From contig JBFHVQ010000018.1 of assembly GCA_041589455.1 (NCBI GenBank), positions 1 to 45,501 of the forward strand: DNA of 45,501 nucleotides, in the 5' to 3' direction. Of this stretch, positions 26,024-34,998 are shown one piece after another. The translations under genes were made by a program, and so were the position numbers. The notes beneath the pieces were generated by a model that was given only the letters and a program-made list of their open reading frames with translations, was not told where the DNA came from and searched no databases. How positions within the stretch are numbered: position 1 is the first letter of the stretch; each line of letters begins with the position of its first letter. The stretch is from SZUA-229 sp041589455 (lineage in GTDB: Bacteria; Pseudomonadota; Gammaproteobacteria; SZUA-229).

Positions 26024-26145
26024 TTTTGACTCACATTATACAACGGTCGATATTACCATTTTACTTGTTAAAGGCTTTAATAAGTGAGACATTTGTCATA
26101 TTTACAGCAAATCACAACTAACCTGCGGCCAGCTCTATTTTGCTT

Positions 26146-26151
26146 TATAAT
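26146..26151 (+). promoter_or_regulatory. Candidate -10 box of the dapE promoter
   Basis: A perfect TATAAT lies 33 bases before the dapE ATG. The -35 region (CTGCGG at 17 bases) is poor. A 4-codon frame (ATG AGC AAA CAG TAA) sits at 26161-26175, between this box and dapE. Confidence 0.35.
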
Positions 26152-26183
26152 TGATTTTTTATGAGCAAACAGTAACTTAGCGC

Positions 26184-27326
26184 ATGTCAGATATACTTCA
26201 GAACAACACCATACAACTTGCCCTTGATCTGATTTCAAGACCATCAGTCACCCCAGATGATCAGGGCTGCCAGGCCCTGATGATTGACCGCCTTAACAAA
26301 CTCGGCTTCGATATAGAAAAACTCCGTTTTGAGGACGTCGACAACTTCTGGGCAAGAAGAAATCAGGAAGGCCCTTTACTGGTCTTTGCTGGACACACCG
26401 ATGTGGTACCAACTGGTCCAGTAGAACAATGGGATGTACACCCTTTTCAGCCTGAAATCAAAAATGGCATGCTTTACGGTCGTGGTGCTGCCGATATGAA
26501 AGGCAGTCTTGCTGCGATGATTACAGCCTGTGAGGATTTTATTCGTGAGCACCCTGATCATAAAGGCTCTATTGGCTTCCTGATCACCAGCGATGAAGAA
26601 GGCCCCTCGATCAATGGTACAGTCAAGGTAGTCGAGCACCTTGAGGCGCGTAACGAAAAAATCGACATGTGCCTGGTCGGTGAACCTTCCAGCACGAACA
26701 AAGTTGGTGATGTGGTTAAGAATGGTCGCCGTGGTTCGCTCTCTGGCAATCTGACGATTTTCGGAAAACAGGGCCATGTCGCCTATCCTCATCTGGCTGA
26801 AAACCCAATTCATACATCCGCTGCGGCACTAGCAGAACTGGCGGCTGAAGAGTGGGATCAGGGTAATGAGTTTTTCCCGCCTACCACCTTCCAGATATCC
26901 AATTATAATGCCGGCACTGGTGCCAATAACGTCATCCCTGGTGAATGTAAGTTAATGTTTAATTTACGTTTTTCGACTGAAGTAACAGAGCAGGAACTAA
27001 AACAGCGAGTCCATGCCATTCTCGACAAGCACCAGCTTAATTACACCATAGAATGGGTACTTTCCGGGCATCCGTTTCTTACTCCCGAAGGTGAACTGGT
27101 GGCCGCTACTTGCAAGGCAATTCAGGATGTCTGCGGCTATGAAACCGAGCTCTCAACGGCAGGCGGGACCTCAGATGGCCGCTTTATCGCACCAACAGGT
27201 GCCCAGGTTCTGGAACTTGGCCCACTGAATGCTACCATCCACCAGTTGAATGAGCATGTAAAAGCTGACGATTTAGCGACATTAAGCAAAATTTATAAGC
27301 GCATGATGGAGCATCTACTGCTATAA
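26184..27326 (+). CDS. dapE: Succinyl-diaminopimelate desuccinylase DapE
   Basis: Two-zinc hydrolase that releases succinate from N-succinyl-LL-diaminopimelate in the lysine/peptidoglycan pathway. The 380 residues hold all ligands: His71 and Asp73 in FAGHTDVVP, bridging Asp104 in GRGAADMKG, catalytic Glu138 and Glu139 in TSDEEG, Glu167 in VGEPSS, and the final His in IHQLNEH. The dimerisation domain is intact (about 180-290). The start has no clear Shine-Dalgarno. The next gene starts 37 bases downstream, so a short operon is possible. Confidence 0.97.
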   Translation: MSDILQNNTIQLALDLISRPSVTPDDQGCQALMIDRLNKLGFDIEKLRFEDVDNFWARRNQEGPLLVFAGHTDVVPTGPVEQWDVHPFQPEIKNGMLYGRGAADMKGSLAAMITACEDFIREHPDHKGSIGFLITSDEEGPSINGTVKVVEHLEARNEKIDMCLVGEPSSTNKVGDVVKNGRRGSLSGNLTIFGKQGHVAYPHLAENPIHTSAAALAELAAEEWDQGNEFFPPTTFQISNYNAGTGANNVIPGECKLMFNLRFSTEVTEQELKQRVHAILDKHQLNYTIEWVLSGHPFLTPEGELVAATCKAIQDVCGYETELSTAGGTSDGRFIAPTGAQVLELGPLNATIHQLNEHVKADDLATLSKIYKRMMEHLLL

Positions 27327-27362
27327 ATACTCTAATAAAAACAACAACAAGGGCAAAACTCC

Positions 27363-27746
27363 ATGAATCGAGAAAAAGTTGTCTTCAGTTTCTTTATGAT
27401 ACTGGCTCTGACCCTGAACTATGGCTTTTATGTTGGTGAAGTAGACAACCCTAGCCATCACAATGTGTATGAGCTTTTTGCCGTGGTGGTGGTTAATATG
27501 ATTGCAACGGTACTGAAGTTTGGTGACCGCTCGCAAATGGGTGCCATGCTACTGGCAACCAGCCTGGTTGCCTTGGTGCAGCTATTTTCAGCTTCTATTA
27601 TCTGGGCCTACGTGGTTAGCATACAGGGTAATCCAATGAACCCTGACACCATGTCAACGATTGTCTCACTTAGTGGTGGCGCAATGGTGGCTAATATTAT
27701 TTCGGTAATATTGCTGATCATTGAAACCTCAATGATGCGTCACTAG
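27363..27746 (+). CDS. Small multi-span membrane protein, possible DUF6394
   Basis: A 127-residue hydrophobic protein with about four membrane segments: 7-25, 35-50, 58-85 and 105-122. Short polar loops separate them. One loop has EVDNPSHHN and another has FGDRSQ. No catalytic motif is visible. It lies 12 bases before the potassium-channel-like gene and is almost certainly co-transcribed with it, which suggests an accessory role. It resembles the DUF6394 proteins that I associate with such channels, but this is memory, not a search. Confidence 0.7.
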   Translation: MNREKVVFSFFMILALTLNYGFYVGEVDNPSHHNVYELFAVVVVNMIATVLKFGDRSQMGAMLLATSLVALVQLFSASIIWAYVVSIQGNPMNPDTMSTIVSLSGGAMVANIISVILLIIETSMMRH

Positions 27747-27758
27747 GCTGGTGCTCAG

Positions 27759-29525
27759 ATGTCTTTAGTGACGTCACTCATTATGCGCCAGATGCGGGCG
27801 CCTTTTATTATTCTGATACTGGGATACTCTATCTCAGTACTCGGTATGGTGCTGTCTCCCGGCATAGATGAAAACGGCAACCCCTGGCACATGAGCTTTT
27901 TCGATGCCATTTATTTTGTTAGCTTCACCGCCACCACCATTGGTTTTGGTGAGATCCCATACCCACTGACCAATATGCAGCGTGCATGGGCACTGATCAC
28001 TATTTACCTGACCGTTGTCGCCTGGTTTTATTCACTGGGTAAAATCATTTCCCTGGTTCAAGACCCGACCTTTCGGGCAGCATTAAAAAAGAACCAGTTT
28101 GCCCGTGAACTGAACCGAATACCTGAAAGCTTTATTCTCATCTGTGGCTTTGGTGAAACCGGACATGCACTGGCAAGCGCGCTTTCTGAACGCAACATTC
28201 GAACTGTAGTAATCGAATCTAATAACAACCTGATACAAACTTTACCACTGGAAGATTTCCCACTGGTCATTCCAGGTATCTGTGGTGATGCACGAGATCC
28301 TGAACAATTAATCGAAGCAGGATTACAACATGACAATTGTGCTGCTGTTATTGCTGTCACCGCCAGCGATGAAACTAACCTGAAAATCGCGGTGACCAGT
28401 AAACTGTTGCATCCGGAAATTTGCGTTGTCTGTCGCTCCGAGCTTAAAGAATATGAAAGCAATATGATTTCATTTGGCACAGACTTCGTTATTAACCCCT
28501 ATGACACATTTGCCAACATTTTCGCTATGGCAATGCATTCTCCCTCTTTACACCTGCTTTACGACTGGTTAACCGGCGTGCCTGACACAGATTTAACAAA
28601 CCCGGTATATATACAGGAAGGACACTGGATTATCTGCGGATTTGGCCGTTTTGGTCAGGGTTTATACAAACAATTATTGAAAACTGAAATACAGGTTACC
28701 ATCATTGATCCTTCAGAAAAAATGCGCGATGCATTTTTAAGTCAGGCAGAAAATGTCAATAATGATTTTATTATCGGCACTGGTTTTGATGCACACACGT
28801 TAACCATTGCAGGTGTAACCAAAGCCGTTGGCATTGTTTCAGGCACCGATAATGATTCAAATAATCTGTCAATTATAATGACGGCCAAAGAGCTTAATCC
28901 TAATTTATTTGTTGTTGCACGCCATAATAAGCAATCAAACAAAAAACTTTATGAGGCCACCAGAGCTAATATTGTGATGCAGCCCAGTGAAATAATCGCG
29001 CGTAAAATCCGCACCTTACTGGTATCTCCATTAATGATCGCATTTCTGAATAAGGCACGAAATCAGGATCCAACCTGGGCCAATATTACCATCAGTCGCA
29101 TATTAGGTGTGTTAGGTGATTCGCTACCGGATATCTGGACAGTCACGGTAAACGGTCAACATGCCAAAGCACTCTGCCAGGTACTCAAACTGGGTCGGGT
29201 GATTCGTGTCGGCAACCTGCTACAGGACGCCCACAAACGGGAAGAACAGATAGAAGCTATCCCCTTAATGCTTAAAAGAAGCCATAAATTACTACTAATG
29301 CCAACTGATGATATCGCAATCAAGTCAGGCGACCAGCTACTATTCTGTGGCACTGATGCGGCCAAACGCAGCATGATGTGGTGCCTTAATGATCTGCACA
29401 GGCTCAATTACATAATGACCTTTGAAGACATCCCCGACGCCTATGTATGGCGAAAAATTCACCAGTTCATAAAGCGAAATGAGCGTAGAAACCGGCCACG
29501 CCAAAAACGTCACATCATGAAATAA
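27759..29525 (+). CDS. Potassium-channel-like protein with two RCK/TrkA-N domains
   Basis: The 588 residues start with a two-helix pore module. The first helix is at about 14-33. The pore loop FTATTIGFGEIPYP has the filter TTIGFGE at 59-65, in place of the usual TVGYGD. The second helix is at about 74-98. Two Rossmann RCK domains follow: LICGFGETGHALA at about 127-140 and WIICGFGRFGQGL at about 290. Each should bind a nucleotide. A TrkA-C-like or linker region and a very basic C-terminus (NERRNRPRQKRH) complete it. Role: gated K+ transport across the inner membrane, inferred. It is the last gene before tRNA-Arg. Confidence 0.9.
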   Translation: MSLVTSLIMRQMRAPFIILILGYSISVLGMVLSPGIDENGNPWHMSFFDAIYFVSFTATTIGFGEIPYPLTNMQRAWALITIYLTVVAWFYSLGKIISLVQDPTFRAALKKNQFARELNRIPESFILICGFGETGHALASALSERNIRTVVIESNNNLIQTLPLEDFPLVIPGICGDARDPEQLIEAGLQHDNCAAVIAVTASDETNLKIAVTSKLLHPEICVVCRSELKEYESNMISFGTDFVINPYDTFANIFAMAMHSPSLHLLYDWLTGVPDTDLTNPVYIQEGHWIICGFGRFGQGLYKQLLKTEIQVTIIDPSEKMRDAFLSQAENVNNDFIIGTGFDAHTLTIAGVTKAVGIVSGTDNDSNNLSIIMTAKELNPNLFVVARHNKQSNKKLYEATRANIVMQPSEIIARKIRTLLVSPLMIAFLNKARNQDPTWANITISRILGVLGDSLPDIWTVTVNGQHAKALCQVLKLGRVIRVGNLLQDAHKREEQIEAIPLMLKRSHKLLLMPTDDIAIKSGDQLLFCGTDAAKRSMMWCLNDLHRLNYIMTFEDIPDAYVWRKIHQFIKRNERRNRPRQKRHIMK

Positions 29526-29598
29526 GCCTGCAAAAGTTCGTCATGCATTGTATTATATGCGGCAAATTATCTGGCGATTTATCCCAGAAACCAGATTA

Positions 29599-29674
29599 GC
29601 CTTCGTAGCATAAGGGATAATGCAGACCCCTCCTAAGGGTAAGATTGCAGGTTCGAGTCCTGCCGAGGGCGCCA
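29599..29674 (+). tRNA. tRNA-Arg (anticodon CCT, reads AGG)
   Basis: 76 bases including an encoded CCA. The acceptor stem GCCTTCG pairs with CGAGGGC (one G-T), the D stem is GCAT/ATGC, and the anticodon loop CTCCTAA gives CCT. The T arm is GCAGG-TTCGAGT-CCTGC. The first anticodon-stem pair (27-43) is a G-A mismatch. It lies 73 bases after the channel gene, and ppiB starts 25 bases downstream, so part of the ppiB mRNA may come from the tRNA promoter. Confidence 0.93.
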
Positions 29675-29699
29675 TTTTTAACGTAATAGAGAAAACATC

Positions 29700-30200
29700 A
29701 TGTCAAATAAAATCTGCCTGGATACTAACCACGGTAAAATCGTTATTGAACTGGATGCTGAAAAGGCACCCATTTCAACTGAAAACTTCCTTACTTACAT
29801 TAAGGAAGAGTTTTTCAATGGCACTCTGTTTCACCGCGTCATCCCTGGCTTCATGATTCAGGGCGGCGGCTTCCTTCCAGATATGATTCAGAAATCAACA
29901 AATGCACCCATCAAAAATGAAGCAGATAACGGTCTGCCTAATAAACGCGGCAGCATTGCAATGGCACGGACACCTGACCCTGATTCAGCCAGCTCTCAAT
30001 TTTTCATTAACCTGAAAGACAATGACTTTCTTAACTACTCAGCACCAACAGCACAAGGCTGGGGTTATTGTGTATTTGGTGAAGTTGTTGAAGGTATGGA
30101 TGTTGTTGATAGTATCGCTCAGGTTACAACTGGTCACGCGATGGGCCATGCAGATGTGCCCGTAGAAGACGTTGTTATCAATAACGCGACTATCGTATAA
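29700..30200 (+). CDS. ppiB: Cytoplasmic peptidyl-prolyl cis-trans isomerase B
   Basis: Cyclophilin that speeds proline isomerisation during folding. The 166 residues carry the core motifs FHRVIPGFMIQGGGF (catalytic Arg), SASSQFFINL and CVFGEVVEGMDVV. There is no signal peptide, which points to the cytoplasmic PpiB type rather than periplasmic PpiA. The ATG at 29700 has only a weak purine site. An alternative upstream start would run into the tRNA and is rejected. lpxH follows 16 bases after the stop. Confidence 0.95.
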   Translation: MSNKICLDTNHGKIVIELDAEKAPISTENFLTYIKEEFFNGTLFHRVIPGFMIQGGGFLPDMIQKSTNAPIKNEADNGLPNKRGSIAMARTPDPDSASSQFFINLKDNDFLNYSAPTAQGWGYCVFGEVVEGMDVVDSIAQVTTGHAMGHADVPVEDVVINNATIV

Positions 30201-30216
30201 ACAATATTTTCGCAGT

Positions 30217-30945
30217 ATGGCTAAAACTTTATTCATTTCTGACCTGCATCTTGCGCCAGAACGACCTGACATTATCAGTTTATTCGTTAATTTTATGGAG
30301 CATCAGGCAGCTCAGGCAGAGTCACTTTATATCCTGGGTGACCTGGTTGAATACTGGCTGGGCGATGATGATCCGGCTGAAGGGCTGAATGATGTTTTTA
30401 ACTGCATGAAAAAACATGCAGATAATGGTCTCAATATATACCTGATGCATGGTAACCGCGACTTTCTGATGGGCGAGCAGCTTGCACAACGTGCTGGCTG
30501 CCAGCTTATTCATGAGCCCTGTGTAATCAATTTTGATAACACACCGATATTGCTACTTCACGGTGATACACTATGTACCGATGATGTTCGTTATCAGGAA
30601 CTAAGAGTCATGTTACGAAATCCTGCCTGGCAACAGGAGTTTCTAGCAAAGCCTATCGAAGAACGTCAGCAAATGGCAATTGCTTTACGCAAACAAAGCG
30701 AACAGGAGACACAAAACAAAGCCGCTGACATCATGGATGTAAATACCGACGCCGTTAAACAAGCATTTATTCAGCACAAGGTTAATTTAATAATACATGG
30801 GCATACTCATCGTCCAGCCATTCATCAGCTAATGATCGGCGACCAACCAGCCAGGCGCATTGTATTGGGAGACTGGTACACTCAAGGCAGCGTACTGGAA
30901 TTCAATTCTGCTGACGATTTCAAACTTCATAGCTTCGATGCTTAA
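30217..30945 (+). CDS. lpxH: UDP-2,3-diacylglucosamine hydrolase LpxH
   Basis: Peripheral inner-membrane metallophosphoesterase that cleaves UDP-diacylglucosamine to lipid X in lipid A synthesis. From ATG 30217 it has 242 residues starting MAKTLFISDLHLAPERP (Asp9, His11). The other metal motifs are LGDLVEYWLGDDD, MHGNRDF, LLHGDTLCTDD and HGHTHRP. Upstream in-frame codons back to 30172 overlap ppiB and are not family-like. ppiB-lpxH adjacency is common in gammaproteobacteria. Confidence 0.96.
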   Translation: MAKTLFISDLHLAPERPDIISLFVNFMEHQAAQAESLYILGDLVEYWLGDDDPAEGLNDVFNCMKKHADNGLNIYLMHGNRDFLMGEQLAQRAGCQLIHEPCVINFDNTPILLLHGDTLCTDDVRYQELRVMLRNPAWQQEFLAKPIEERQQMAIALRKQSEQETQNKAADIMDVNTDAVKQAFIQHKVNLIIHGHTHRPAIHQLMIGDQPARRIVLGDWYTQGSVLEFNSADDFKLHSFDA

Positions 30946-30967
30946 GCACCTTACTACAAACTATAAC

Positions 30968-31663
30968 TTATCCACCAAATGGCAAATATTCCTTATAGTC
31001 TGCTGGCAGTACAAACAGCGCTTCATCAATTAACACTTCTTGATAACTTTTTAGTAATTTTGTATATCCGCGACTAAAGGTAATCTGCACTGGCAACCCC
31101 TGTAAGTAGTAATTCCCTTCATGATAAATCTGGTCCAGTAATAAACACGGTGTTTGCATGTCAACTGGCATATTGCTTAATGACTTGACCTGTTGCCCTG
31201 ACAACACCTGCTGGTATTGATGCATAAGCTTCATTTCTCTGAGATAGAAACCCTTCACCAAAAATGCACTGGTGCATATTTCATTTGCAGCTATTTTCTG
31301 ATACTGGAAAACTTTACGCCCATCAATATCTGGCGCATCATTTACCTGTTGTATAGCCTGCTTAACAGCAAAATCGAATTGCGGACTCGACCACGGATGG
31401 TTACTGATTTTTAAAATAGTCTGGTCATCATGATTCACGCTATAGATAGTCTTACTTTTTACATTAAAAAGGATATAACTAGCCTCAGGCTCTCCGTTAT
31501 CAATACGTATATATTGATCATTAATCAGATAACGAACCGCCTGAATACCTGCACCCTCTTCAGCTTCTTCATAAACTAGCGACAGTGCATCAAGCTGCCT
31601 TGCAAAAACATGAGTAGCAGACAGTAATAACAACACTGTTATGTTTACAAATAATTTAACCAT
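30968..31663 (-). CDS. Secreted protein of unknown function
   Basis: The 231 residues begin with a signal peptide (MVKLFVNITVLLLLSATHVFA, cleavage predicted near 21). The mature part is beta-rich at first (VRYLINDQYIRIDNGE), with a helix-rich middle and two cysteines (EICTS, TPCLL) that could pair in the periplasm. I recognise no family. Its ATG follows the stop of the DUF455 gene with no gap (TAA then ATG), so the two are probably translationally coupled. Confidence 0.75.
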   Translation of the reverse strand: MVKLFVNITVLLLLSATHVFARQLDALSLVYEEAEEGAGIQAVRYLINDQYIRIDNGEPEASYILFNVKSKTIYSVNHDDQTILKISNHPWSSPQFDFAVKQAIQQVNDAPDIDGRKVFQYQKIAANEICTSAFLVKGFYLREMKLMHQYQQVLSGQQVKSLSNMPVDMQTPCLLLDQIYHEGNYYLQGLPVQITFSRGYTKLLKSYQEVLIDEALFVLPADYKEYLPFGG

Positions 31664-32467
31664 TTAATTAATCTCCAATGCATTTAAATCGGCTATTTCC
31701 TGCGCACTAAAACCTGCCTGCATTCTGGCCACTTCGTCAAATGGGCCTCGTAAAGTTCCTTTCATATAATCCTGTATCAACTGTTTAAAGGTTTCTCGAT
31801 AATCAAGACCACGTTTCTGGCATAAATACTTAAACCAGTGACTTCCAATCGCCACATGACCAACTTCATCACGATGAATAATATTCAGGTGCTCAATAAA
31901 TTCCTGGTCATTAACCTGTTGTAATTTTTTGAGAATACCCGGTGTTACATCAAGTCCTCGCGCCTCTAATACTCTGGGAACAAGCGCCATTCGAATCATT
32001 ACATCATGTGCTGTAATTTGCGCCATTTCCCAAAGGCCATTATGCGCGGGATAATCGCCATAGGCATGATCACGCTTTTCAAGATATGACGATAACAATG
32101 TAAAATGATAAGCCTCTTCCGATGCGACTTTTAACCAATCACTGTAATAGGCTTCTGGCATATCTGTAAATCGATATGCCGCATCCAGCGCCAGATTAAT
32201 TGCATTGAATTCAATATGCGCCAGCGCATGACACAAAATAATACGTCCTTCCTCAGTATTCATACTGCGTTTTGGAACATCTTTTGGCTTAACCAGCAGA
32301 GGTTTTTGCGGACGACCAACTTCTGCAATTGGCTGTGGAACAAAATTAGCTTCACACTGTAGCGACTGTTCTTGCCAGTCATAATAAAGGGTTTGGGTGA
32401 GTGCAACTTTTTCTGCTGGATCACAAGTATCCAGACATTCAGCTATGCGTTGGAAAAGTGTATTCAT
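31664..32467 (-). CDS. DUF455 ferritin-like domain protein
   Basis: A 267-residue cytoplasmic protein. Its core is a four-helix bundle with Glu/His pairs typical of ferritin-like diiron proteins: ALAHIEFNAINLA, ASEEAYHFTLL, and HRDEVGHVAIGSHWF. The pattern matches the DUF455 family (PF04305), which is distantly MiaE/ferritin-like. An iron-dependent or tRNA-modifying role is speculative. The neighbouring secreted protein starts immediately after it. Confidence 0.85.
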   Translation of the reverse strand: MNTLFQRIAECLDTCDPAEKVALTQTLYYDWQEQSLQCEANFVPQPIAEVGRPQKPLLVKPKDVPKRSMNTEEGRIILCHALAHIEFNAINLALDAAYRFTDMPEAYYSDWLKVASEEAYHFTLLSSYLEKRDHAYGDYPAHNGLWEMAQITAHDVMIRMALVPRVLEARGLDVTPGILKKLQQVNDQEFIEHLNIIHRDEVGHVAIGSHWFKYLCQKRGLDYRETFKQLIQDYMKGTLRGPFDEVARMQAGFSAQEIADLNALEIN

Positions 32468-32503
32468 TGAGATGCATCTTAAAGTTTACAGGCTATCTCT
32501 TAC

Positions 32504-32556
32504 GGGGGGGGCGGGCAGTAGACACATAGCCAGATGACCGGCAACTGGCTATGTGT
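32504..32556 (-). other. Poly-G tract and strong hairpin
   Basis: Eight consecutive G at 32504-32511 are followed by C and three more G. Beside it, ACACATAGCCAG (32522-32533) pairs perfectly with CTGGCTATGTGT (32545-32556) around an 11-base loop. This lies between the 92-codon gene and the DUF455 gene, both on the minus strand. It could limit read-through, and the G-run is prone to slippage. Confidence 0.6.
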
Positions 32557-32570
32557 AACACTTCAGTAGC

Positions 32571-32849
32571 TTAAGGCTTCCATACACCAAATGCGTCCTG
32601 TGGTGGTGGCACAGGTGCTTTCTGAGATTCCATATAGTCAAATACATGCTTCATAAAGCCTGTCAGGTCTTCCAGCGCATTTTGTTTGTTCATCTGAGGA
32701 TTATTCAGATCCGATAACATCATACCAGCAGCGGCAACCAGGTACTGCATAGCCATTACGTCATCAGTGGTGCGCGGGTCCTGTTTTTTTAAAGCGTCAC
32801 GCAGATCCTGCATCAATGCAGGTGAGAGTTGGATACCATCATCACTCAT
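32571..32849 (-). CDS. Small cytoplasmic protein of unknown function (92 aa)
   Basis: No signal peptide or membrane segment. It opens MSDDGIQLSPALMQDLRDAL and continues with amphipathic helices (VMAMQYLVAAAGMMLSDLN; GFMKHVFDYMES) and a Pro-rich end (PVPPPQDAFGVWKP). The Met-rich helical composition suggests a small all-alpha protein. It precedes the DUF455 gene on the same strand, but a strong hairpin separates them. I recognise no family. Confidence 0.65.
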   Translation of the reverse strand: MSDDGIQLSPALMQDLRDALKKQDPRTTDDVMAMQYLVAAAGMMLSDLNNPQMNKQNALEDLTGFMKHVFDYMESQKAPVPPPQDAFGVWKP

Positions 32850-32952
32850 TTAATTATTCCTGATTTTGTTTCAAAATGGGACATTTTCAACCTTATATTC
32901 TACATGAAGTACCATTGAAATATCATTTCTAATTATCAGGGTAAATATAACC

Positions 32953-33264
32953 ATGTACAAACTCAGTGTTTTCATCCCACAAAGCCACCTCGATTCGGTT
33001 AAAACCGCTCTATTTGCAGCCGGTGCTGGTCGCATCGGCAATTATGACTGCTGTAGCTGGCAATGCCTGGGCACGGGACAATTCAGGCCACTGGACAATA
33101 GTCAGCCATTTATAGGACAACAGGGACAGATTGAGCAGATCACCGAATATAAAGTAGAAATGGTCGTAGAGGATGCATTGATCAAAGCAGCTATCAGCGC
33201 CATGAAACAGGCCCATCCATATGAAGAACCTGCCTATGATGTATGGCAGCTGTCAGAGCTATAG
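32953..33264 (+). CDS. YqfO/NIF3-like domain protein
   Basis: A 103-residue CutA1-like alpha/beta domain, equal to the insert domain of NIF3/YqfO proteins as a stand-alone. It opens MYKLSVFIPQSHLDSVKTAL. GAGRIGNYDCCSW and AHPYEEPAYDVWQ are the family's most conserved stretches. Such stand-alone proteins often carry a misleading structural-toxin label; the role is unknown, possibly metal binding. The gene stands alone, divergent from the 92-codon gene. Confidence 0.88.
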   Translation: MYKLSVFIPQSHLDSVKTALFAAGAGRIGNYDCCSWQCLGTGQFRPLDNSQPFIGQQGQIEQITEYKVEMVVEDALIKAAISAMKQAHPYEEPAYDVWQLSEL

Positions 33265-33321
33265 TGTCGGATAAGTTTATGCTAATATCGCCCTCTAATA
33301 ACTTTTGATTAGGAGACCCAC

Positions 33322-33711
33322 ATGTACGGTTTTAGTGTAACAATCGATGCGAATATGGAACAGGCTGAAGAAAAAGTTCGCGAAGCCCTGATGACTGAGG
33401 GCTTCGGTGTACTAACAGAAATCGACGTCCAGAAGGTCATGAAAGCCAAACTGGACTATGACCGTACCGGATATAAAATCCTCGGCGCATGTAACCCTCA
33501 TCTAGCCAAAGAGGCTATCGAAGCAGAACCTGATATCGGCCTTCTACTGCCCTGCAACGTACTTTTACGTGAAGAAGCAGATGGCAAGACCAGTGTCGGA
33601 TTTATGGACCCGATGGCAGTCCTTGGAATGGTTGATAACCCTCATATCAATGAAGTTGCGCCAATGGTTCAGGGCAAACTGAAAAACGTTGCTGCACTGC
33701 TCGAAAAATAA
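33322..33711 (+). CDS. DUF302 family protein
   Basis: A 129-residue protein starting MYGFSVTIDANMEQAEEKV. It has the DUF302 pattern ALMTEGFGVLTEIDVQKVMKAKL, GYKILGACNPHLAKEAIE, and GLLLPCNVLLREE. AGGAG lies 7 bases before the ATG. No signal peptide; probably cytoplasmic. The family structure is known but its function is not. The 78-base gap to fabV lacks a visible terminator, so co-transcription is possible. Confidence 0.92.
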   Translation: MYGFSVTIDANMEQAEEKVREALMTEGFGVLTEIDVQKVMKAKLDYDRTGYKILGACNPHLAKEAIEAEPDIGLLLPCNVLLREEADGKTSVGFMDPMAVLGMVDNPHINEVAPMVQGKLKNVAALLEK

Positions 33712-33789
33712 ATCCACCCTGATCATCAAGACGAATGATAAATCTGCCGCTTCAATTCTACGGAGCGGCTTCACCCCTGGAAAAATGAC

Positions 33790-34986
33790 GTGATTATAAA
33801 ACCTAAAACTCGCGGATTTATCTGCACCACTACACATCCAACGGGCTGTGAGGCCAATGTTAAAGAACAAATCGCACGTGTTAAAGCTGACGGCCCCTTG
33901 GAAAATGGTCCTAAGAATGTTCTGGTAATCGGCGCCTCCACTGGTTATGGCCTGGCATCTCGTATTACCGCAGCTTTTGGTAGCGGCGCTGCAACACTGG
34001 GGGTTTTTCTTGAAAAACCTGCCACTGAAAAGAAACCGGGATCTGCTGGCTGGTACAACTCTGCTGCGTTTGAAAAAGCCGCACATGCCGAAGGGCTATA
34101 TGCTAAAAGCATAAATGGTGATGCCTTCTCTAATGAAATGCGTGACAAGGCAATTGAAATCATTAAACAGGATATGCAGAAAATCGACCTGGTGGTTTAT
34201 TCACTGGCCTCTCCTGTTCGTAAATTACCTGATACGGGTGAACTGGTGCGCTCAGCACTTAAACCGATTGGCGAAACCTATAAGGCGACTGCCATCGACA
34301 CCAGTAAAGACCTGATTATTGAAGCAGAAGTTGAACCTGCAACCGAGGAAGAAATCAGCAATACAGTTACCGTTATGGGTGGTGAAGACTGGGAACTCTG
34401 GATGTCTGCACTCAAACAGGCTGATGTACTTGCAGATGGCGTTAAAACTGTTTCCTATAGCTACATCGGTACTGACATCACCTGGCCAATCTACTGGCAT
34501 GGCGCTCTTGGTAAAGCAAAGGAAGATATGGACCGTGCAGCTGGTGCACTACGTGATCAACTTTCTGATTTAAACGGTAGTGCAAATGTCGCCGTTCTGA
34601 AAAGTGTTGTCACACAGGCTTCCGCAGCAATACCCGTTATGCCACTGTATATCGCAATAGGCTTTAAGGTAATGAAGCAACAGGGTATACACGAAGGTTG
34701 TATCGAGCAGATCAATCGTATGTTCCGCACTCAGCTATATAAAACTGAAGGTGCAGAGTTAGATGATACAGCAAGGATTCGTATGGATGACTGGGAACTT
34801 AGAGATGAGGTTCAGGAGAAAGTCAAAGAACTCTGGCCTCAGGTCACTACTGAAAACCTGTTTGAACTGACAGACTATCAGGGTTATAAAGATGAGTTTC
34901 TTAAGCTGTTCGGCTTTGGTGTCAAAGGTATCGACTATGATGCCGATGTTGATACCCTGGTTGAGTTTTCCGTAGAAACACTCTAA
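33790..34986 (+). CDS. fabV: Enoyl-ACP reductase FabV
   Basis: NADH-dependent last step of fatty acid elongation; FabV is the triclosan-tolerant isozyme. The 398 residues start with GTG (MIIKPKTRGFICTTTHP). They hold the cofactor motif GASTGYG (48-54) and the catalytic pair Tyr235 and Lys244, eight residues apart as the family requires. The C-terminal helical region is complete. Unlike FabI the Tyr-x8-Lys spacing is diagnostic. It is the only enoyl reductase in the window. Confidence 0.96.
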   Translation: MIIKPKTRGFICTTTHPTGCEANVKEQIARVKADGPLENGPKNVLVIGASTGYGLASRITAAFGSGAATLGVFLEKPATEKKPGSAGWYNSAAFEKAAHAEGLYAKSINGDAFSNEMRDKAIEIIKQDMQKIDLVVYSLASPVRKLPDTGELVRSALKPIGETYKATAIDTSKDLIIEAEVEPATEEEISNTVTVMGGEDWELWMSALKQADVLADGVKTVSYSYIGTDITWPIYWHGALGKAKEDMDRAAGALRDQLSDLNGSANVAVLKSVVTQASAAIPVMPLYIAIGFKVMKQQGIHEGCIEQINRMFRTQLYKTEGAELDDTARIRMDDWELRDEVQEKVKELWPQVTTENLFELTDYQGYKDEFLKLFGFGVKGIDYDADVDTLVEFSVETL

Positions 34987-34998
34987 TTAATAGCGCAT

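Noticed and set aside
29526..29598. Promoter directly upstream of tRNA-Arg
   Set aside because: A TATTAT box near 29549 has only a 3-of-6 match at the -35 position, too weak to list.
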